Source of the DNA: Chitinophagaceae bacterium
GTDB taxonomy: Bacteria; Bacteroidota; Bacteroidia; Chitinophagales; Chitinophagaceae
Direction: 5' to 3'
NCBI GenBank assembly: GCA_016719015.1
Contig: JADKAZ010000001.1
Span: 1,178,001-1,242,000, forward strand
Length of the DNA: 64,000 bases
The notes under the pieces were generated by a model, which did no database searches, was not told where the DNA came from, and saw only the letters and a list, made by a program, of their open reading frames with translations. Shown here piece after piece: positions 59,807 to 64,000 of the stretch. How positions within the stretch are numbered: the first letter of the stretch is position 1; the number at the start of each line of letters is the position of its first letter. Both the position numbers and the translations under genes were made by a program.

Positions 59807-60571
59807 GTGAACGTACAAGATTACATATCAAGCGGAATTGTTGAGAGTTATGTTCTCGGACTTGCTTCTGATGAAGAAAGAATTGAGTTTGAGCAAATGT
59901 GTATACAATATCCCGAAGTGCTATCGGCCAGAAATGCATTTGAACTGGCATTGGAGAAACAAGCGATAGAAAACGTAATTACTCCTTCTGCCAGTATCAA
60001 GAACAAAATTTTTGAGGAAATTAAAGTAACGGTCAAAGAGGAGTCCCAGACCCTGGCCTTAGCACCGGTCAAAAAATTAAATTGGGCTAAATATGCTGCT
60101 GCCGCATCTGTTGTACTGCTGGCAGGAAGTTTATACTTCAACCTGAATCTTTATAATAAAAACAAAACACTTCAGAATAATTACGACAATACCATTGCAA
60201 AACTGAATGATGTTGAAAAAGATATTCAAATCCTTCAGCAGAACCCAAATGTAAAAATGGCATCGTTGAAAGGGATGGATGTTTCACCGGCGTCATATAC
60301 CACCGTTTATTGGGATACTACTTCGCAAGATGTTTACCTGATGATTAATAATCTCCCCAAACCAGCTTCGGATAAACAGTATCAATTATGGGCCTTCCTG
60401 GATGGCAAACCAAGTGACATGGGACTCATTGAAATAACTGAAAAGCCTTTACAACTTTACCGTCTTAAAAAAGCACAAGCGGCTCAGGCATTTGCCATCA
60501 CTCTTGAAAAGAAAGGTAGAAGCGATCTGTCCACCCCTGCAGGAGATGTTTATGTAATGGGCAAGCTCTAA
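59807..60571 (+). CDS. Anti-sigma factor, RskA-like
   Basis: 254 aa from a GTG start. The N-terminal cytosolic part (about 1-85, SGIVESYVLGLASDEERIEF) should hold the sigma factor, one membrane helix (YAAAASVVLLAGSLYFNL) follows, then a periplasmic RskA-type domain (YWDTTSQDVYLMINNLPKP, YQLWAFLDGKP, FAITLEKKGRSDLSTPAGDV). No zinc motif (HxxxCxxC) is present. Controls the sigma factor immediately upstream. Confidence 0.88.
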   Translation: MNVQDYISSGIVESYVLGLASDEERIEFEQMCIQYPEVLSARNAFELALEKQAIENVITPSASIKNKIFEEIKVTVKEESQTLALAPVKKLNWAKYAAAASVVLLAGSLYFNLNLYNKNKTLQNNYDNTIAKLNDVEKDIQILQQNPNVKMASLKGMDVSPASYTTVYWDTTSQDVYLMINNLPKPASDKQYQLWAFLDGKPSDMGLIEITEKPLQLYRLKKAQAAQAFAITLEKKGRSDLSTPAGDVYVMGKL

Positions 60572-60639
60572 AATCTTTAAAACAAAAATCTGAAATGCCT
60601 GTTCTCCCGTAATTGGGACAATACAACCGTTGCTATAGT

Positions 60640-60697
60640 AGTTAGTTTTGGTTCTATAGTTGGTTACACAAGGGGCCTCTTTTGGGGCCCCTTTACT
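60640..60697 (+). terminator. Terminator with a conserved upstream 14-mer
   Basis: AAGGGGCC (60670-60677) pairs with GGCCCCTT (60686-60693), followed by TACTAATT. It ends the sigma/anti-sigma transcript or a leader of the next gene. AGTTAGTTTTGGTT (60640-60653) just before it recurs inverted at 61230-61243, beside another hairpin. Confidence 0.55.
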
Positions 60698-60758
60698 AAT
60701 TTACTATTAAAAATAATCTGCAAAAAATTGTACTTAATATTGCGGAAACTATCTCAGT

Positions 60759-61157
60759 TTGAAACCCATCAAGCCTTCATTTTTATTTCCCCTTCTTTGG
60801 TTAATTATCTCCACTCTGTTACTAACAATACCAGGGAGTTCATTTCCTAAAGAAAACTGGCTGGAAAAAATATGGTTTGACAAGTGGGTTCATATCGGAA
60901 TGTTTGCCATTATGGTTTTTTTGTGGTGCTGGGCGATGTTAAGAATGCAGTTTGAAAAAAAGAAATTAGAAAGAATTTTCCTCCTTATTGCAATTGCTTG
61001 GCTAGCTTATGGTATTGGGATGGAGTTTGTCCAAAAATATTGCATTGCCAATCGATCTTTTGATCTTGGGGATATTATTGCCGATGGAGTGGGGTGTGTT
61101 ACGGGGCTTTTCTACAGCAAAATGAGATATTTACCAAAACGGAATTTAAAAGAATGA
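60759..61157 (+). CDS. VanZ-like membrane protein
   Basis: 132 aa from a TTG start, four membrane helices. VanZ-like features: WFDKWVHIGMFAIMVFLWCW and GIGMEFVQKYCIANRSFDLG followed by DIIADGVGCVTG. Function of the family outside teicoplanin resistance is unknown. The gene usually follows gcvH directly in Bacteroidota; here the sigma pair lies between. Confidence 0.85.
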   Translation: MKPIKPSFLFPLLWLIISTLLLTIPGSSFPKENWLEKIWFDKWVHIGMFAIMVFLWCWAMLRMQFEKKKLERIFLLIAIAWLAYGIGMEFVQKYCIANRSFDLGDIIADGVGCVTGLFYSKMRYLPKRNLKE

Positions 61158-61196
61158 AAAAAAGCCGGAAGAGTTAAAATCAGTTTCGGTATTATA

Positions 61197-61300
61197 CAAA
61201 AAATTGACCCCTGTAGAAACAGGGGTCGCAACCAAAACTAACTGCTTATGAGAAAATTTAATGTCTTTATAATGAGTTTAATTAATCGATTTGTTATTGT
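61197..61300 (-). ncRNA. Candidate small RNA of about 100 nt
   Basis: On the minus strand TAAATTTG (61307-61314, exact -7 element) predicts a start near 61300. The transcript ends at GACCCCTGT, loop TTCT, ACAGGGGTC (61206-61227), then AATTTTTTG: a sound intrinsic terminator. No ORF of note. It contains AGTTAGTTTTGGTT, and shares AAATTT, CTCAT, GCAGTT and GC-ACCCC blocks with the RNA at 13838-13947. No -33 element found. Confidence 0.5.
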
Positions 61301-61314
61301 ATAACGCAAATTTA

Positions 61315-61587
61315 CTGCCAGTAGTATGATGTTTGCTGTTAATGAAAGTTTAAAAGAACCAGTTTTAGTACTTACACTTATATTGTTCTTAGTAAAATTT
61401 CAAGTAGCTATTGTAACCATACGATGCTTTAAAGCAAAGGATTACATACCATACATGTCAAATTTCTATAAAATCTTAAAGGAAAAATTGACAATCAACT
61501 GACAAAGAACTTATACTTTAATTGGACGACAGAATCATATTATACCTTCAAAATTCCATGCCAAAAATTGACCGTTCATCATTAAAT
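61315..61587. other. AT-rich intergenic stretch, nothing further recognised
   Basis: Part of the 484-nt gap between the VanZ-like and DUF937-like genes. Apart from the small RNA candidate I see no gene, repeat or stable hairpin here. Confidence 0.5.
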
Positions 61588-61618
61588 AAAAAAAACCGTT
61601 TCGCAGAAAGCGAAACGG
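61588..61618 (-). terminator. Terminator of the DUF937-like gene
   Basis: Minus strand: CCGTTTCGC, TTTCT, GCGAAACGG, then eight Ts (61588-61595). Confidence 0.9.
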
Positions 61619-61641
61619 CTGAAAAAAAAGATTGATAACGA

Positions 61642-62301
61642 TTACTTTATAAAGCCTTTAATCAGATCTAATAATCCTCCGCCACTTTCGGCCTGTTGCC
61701 CTTGATTTTGCTGGGTGCCCTGTGTTACCTGGCTTATCAGATCTTGTAAATTAAAACCACCTCCATCACCTCCGGCATTTCCACCCCCACCGGTAAACTG
61801 ATTCAACAAGTTCTGAAAATTAAATCCGCCGGAACTGGACTCCGATGTAGCCACTTTTCCACCTGTTAAAGAGCCAATAAGGTCATTAAAATCAAATGCG
61901 TCATTTTGGGGGTCATTGCTGGTAGTCTTGGTAATGAGGCCATTCAGCACATTGGGAATAAGATTGTTTGATACGTTACTGGCTGATGAAGGGCTCATTT
62001 TATATTTGCTTACCAGCTTGTTGATGAAATAGCCAATCATCATTGTAACGATAGGATTCTTCAATAATCCGCCGATGCCACCGCCGGAACCTGCAGCAGA
62101 GTTGGATGTGGAACCGCCGCCTTTAAAAAGATCCAGGATGTTTTGAAATCCACCACCCGCCATGATATTTTGAAAGCCACTTCCAATGGTTTTTGTGGCA
62201 TCTGTAATAATATCTTCATTATACTCATTGGGAACTTCCGGATTTTCAACTACGGTTTCCTTTCCAAATTGCTTTACGAGGTCTAAAAGCTGATCTAACA
62301 T
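61642..62301 (-). CDS. DUF937-like glycine/serine-rich protein
   Basis: 219 aa without a signal peptide. A central helical core (NPIVTMMIGYFINKLVSKYKM then SNNLIPNVLNGLI) resembles DUF937-type bacterial proteins; it is flanked by low-complexity Gly/Ser/Asn/Gln segments with repeated F-N-x-Q-[ND]-L motifs (GFNFQNLLNQF, GFNLQDLISQV, GFQNILDLF). Function unknown. Confidence 0.75.
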   Translation of the reverse strand: MLDQLLDLVKQFGKETVVENPEVPNEYNEDIITDATKTIGSGFQNIMAGGGFQNILDLFKGGGSTSNSAAGSGGGIGGLLKNPIVTMMIGYFINKLVSKYKMSPSSASNVSNNLIPNVLNGLITKTTSNDPQNDAFDFNDLIGSLTGGKVATSESSSGGFNFQNLLNQFTGGGGNAGGDGGGFNLQDLISQVTQGTQQNQGQQAESGGGLLDLIKGFIK

Positions 62302-62396
62302 AATTTTTGATTTTTAGAACTTAAAATATTTCAGATGAATGATTCGTGTAAAGTAGGTATTAAAGACCAGTCATTAAAAACAAATTTAACCGAAGG

Positions 62397-63461
62397 TTAA
62401 TTTTGCTTAGCCAATTTCTCAGAATTTTCAGCAAACTGCAATGCATCTATTAGTTCATTAATGTCACCATTTAAGACTGCATCGAGGTTATAAAGTGTAA
62501 GTCCGATACGGTGGTCAGTAACCCGGCCCTGCGGAAAGTTATAGGTCCTGATTTTCGCACTTCTATCCCCGGTGCTTACCAGGCTTTTCCGGTGACGGGA
62601 TATTTCTTCTTCCTGTTTTCTTACCTGCTCCTCATATAGTCTTGTGCGGAGCATCTGCATAGCTTTTTCCCGGTTGCCCAGCTGTGAACGTTCTGTCTGA
62701 CATATAATAACTGTTCCCGTTGGTATATGGGTCAGCATCACTTTAGTTTCCACTTTGTTTACGTTCTGTCCGCCTGCTCCACCACTGCGGGCAGTTTCCA
62801 TTTTTACATCGGCGGGGTTCAATTCAAAATCTACTTCTTCAGCTTCTGGCATTACGGCTACAGTGGCAGCTGAGGTATGCACTCTTCCACTGGCTTCTGT
62901 ATCGGGTACCCGCTGCACTCTATGTACACCACTTTCAAATTTCAACGTACCATATACATCGTCACCGGTAACTTCCAGTTGAACCTCCTTGTAGCCACCA
63001 GCACTCCCTTCGTTTTCGCTCAATAAAGCTGTTTTCCATCCTCTTCTTTCGCAATATCGCATATACATCCTCAGGAGGTCTCCGGCAAAAAGGCTGGCTT
63101 CATCACCCCCGGTACCAGCCCGGATCTCAAGAATAGCATTCTTTTCATCCTGCGGGTCTTTGGGTATCAGTAACTGGCGAATATGTGACTCCATTTCTGT
63201 TTTCTTTTCTTCCAATGCAGGTGCTTCCATTTTAGCCAGTTCTCTCATTTCTTCATCGCCACCTTCTATTGCCTCTTTGTAGAATTCTATATCCTCCAAT
63301 ATTTTTTTATAGTCATTATATGCCAAAACGATCTTTTCCAGGCTACGGTATTCCTTACTGGTTTCTGCAAATTTTTTGTTGTTGCCTACTATCTCTGGGT
63401 TGGTAAGTGCCACTCCCAGTTGATCAAATCTTGCTTTTATCGCTTCTAATCTGTCTAACAT
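62397..63461 (-). CDS. prfA: Peptide chain release factor 1
   Basis: 354 aa. Ends translation at UAA/UAG. Features: the GGQ motif in RSGGAGGQNVNKVET, the codon-reading loop RVPDTEASGRVHTSA (PxT type, RF1-specific) and HRKSLVSTGDRSAKIRTYNFPQGRVTDHR. Normal length, no programmed frameshift (that belongs to RF2). Confidence 0.96.
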   Translation of the reverse strand: MLDRLEAIKARFDQLGVALTNPEIVGNNKKFAETSKEYRSLEKIVLAYNDYKKILEDIEFYKEAIEGGDEEMRELAKMEAPALEEKKTEMESHIRQLLIPKDPQDEKNAILEIRAGTGGDEASLFAGDLLRMYMRYCERRGWKTALLSENEGSAGGYKEVQLEVTGDDVYGTLKFESGVHRVQRVPDTEASGRVHTSAATVAVMPEAEEVDFELNPADVKMETARSGGAGGQNVNKVETKVMLTHIPTGTVIICQTERSQLGNREKAMQMLRTRLYEEQVRKQEEEISRHRKSLVSTGDRSAKIRTYNFPQGRVTDHRIGLTLYNLDAVLNGDINELIDALQFAENSEKLAKQN

Positions 63462-63480
63462 AATTTTATTCTCAGGGCGG

Positions 63481-63513
63481 CAAATTTAGCGATTTGGTTA
63501 TTGAGTTCTGAAA
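63481..63513 (-). promoter_or_regulatory. Promoter of prfA
   Basis: TTTC (63510-63513, one mismatch to TTTG), 21 nt, TAAATTTG (63481-63488, exact), 19 nt before the prfA ATG. Confidence 0.5.
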
Positions 63514-63527
63514 TTTGAATTTTGGGT

Positions 63528-64000
63528 ATGGGTTATTACAAATTCAAAGCTGACAAACTGTTTGACGGGCATCGTTTCCTGGAACAAAACAAGGTATTGA
63601 TCACTGATGAGGAAGGGAGGGTTGAAGCATTAGTTCTTGCGGAAGAAGCCGGAGATGATGTTCAGCAACTTGAAGGTATTCTTACACCGGGACTCATCAA
63701 TTGTCATTGTCATTTAGAATTAAGTCATTTAAAAAATGTTATCCCTCCACAAACTGGACTGGTCGAATTTTTATGCTCTGTTGTCACCAAAAGAGATTTT
63801 TCACCGGAGATCATTCAGCAGGAGATCGTAAAGGCAGAAAAAGAAATGTATGATAACGGCATAGTAGCCGTTGGTGATATCGGCAACACTGCTGATACCG
63901 CTGAAGTGAAAAGTAAAAGCAAGATCCGCTGGCAAAATTTTGTAGAAGTGCTGAGTTTTACTGATGAAAAAACCGAGGAAACCTTCAAGCACTATAAAAG
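63528..64000 (+). CDS. Amidohydrolase family protein, N-terminal part
   Basis: 157 codons from the ATG at 63528 to the right edge without a stop. A small beta-sandwich start (MGYYKFKADKLFDGHRFL) precedes LTPGLINCHCHLELSHL, the HxH metal-binding motif of the amidohydrolase (metal-dependent hydrolase) superfamily. The rest of the barrel is beyond the window. Might be a cytosine deaminase- or SsnA-like enzyme; substrate not predictable. Divergent from prfA. Confidence 0.85.
   Translation, partial: MGYYKFKADKLFDGHRFLEQNKVLITDEEGRVEALVLAEEAGDDVQQLEGILTPGLINCHCHLELSHLKNVIPPQTGLVEFLCSVVTKRDFSPEIIQQEIVKAEKEMYDNGIVAVGDIGNTADTAEVKSKSKIRWQNFVEVLSFTDEKTEETFKHYK

Overview
The window reads as a chromosomal segment of a Bacteroidota bacterium, most likely from or near the Chitinophagaceae. 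The reasons are: TonB-dependent receptors with a carboxypeptidase-regulatory-like N-terminal domain, a DUF1501/DUF1800 pair, an F-ATPase operon that starts with a long signal-peptide-bearing subunit a, weak or absent Shine-Dalgarno sequences, many promoters that fit the Bacteroidota pattern TTTG / TAnnTTTG, and several families of short palindromic intergenic repeats. There is no prophage, transposase, CRISPR array, tRNA or rRNA that I can see. Most of the sequence is ordinary core genome; the interest is mainly in the spaces between genes.

Layout. 1-605: end of a secreted protein gene. 1141-5489: atpB-E-F-H-A on the minus strand, without atpG, atpD or atpC. 5571-9635: an ABC exporter and a large secreted protein with a possible caspase-like His/Cys pair. 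9859-11685: a PhoB/PhoR-like two-component system. 11682-17205: small lipoproteins, an atypical pyruvate kinase-like protein, a secreted transglutaminase-like protein and a beta-helix lipoprotein, followed by its partner TonB-dependent receptor (to 20057). 20234-22168: ars operon (arsR, DUF6428, acr3). 22373-25827: phosphate-selective porin, PhoU-like protein and PiT phosphate transporter. 25896-29938: galE, a lone transketolase C-half, and a sigma/anti-sigma/Spy-like stress module. 30005-36907: metallo-hydrolase, then rodA, mrdA, mreD, mreC and mreB (mreB carries a frameshift). 37164-42210: MFS transporter, small barrel protein, alpha/beta hydrolase, tryptophan 2,3-dioxygenase, purD. 42356-47916: three peptide transporters in a row (POT, POT, OPT). 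47977-56067: DUF1501/DUF1800, AlkB-like hydroxylase, M43-like protease, cytochrome c, serS, cyclophilin. 56140-64000: outer-membrane receptor, gcvH, second sigma/anti-sigma pair, VanZ-like protein, DUF937-like protein, prfA and the start of an amidohydrolase.

The most interesting signal is a set of 11-bp-phased direct repeats of a GTTACC/GTTAAG/ATTAAG half-site at 9770, 13972, 20092 and 23740. They lie next to the phoB-like gene, a probable small RNA, the TonB receptor/ars divergent region, and the porin/phoU-pit divergent region. This is the layout expected for Pho boxes bound by the PhoB-like regulator encoded here, so the stretch from 9.7 to 25.8 kb may be one phosphate-starvation regulon. 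Two minus-strand structured RNAs (near 13838-13947 and 61197-61300) share sequence blocks and each ends in a terminator; one starts next to a Pho-like array. Promoter, terminator and operator calls here come from eye-matching of consensus and base pairing; no search or folding program was run.
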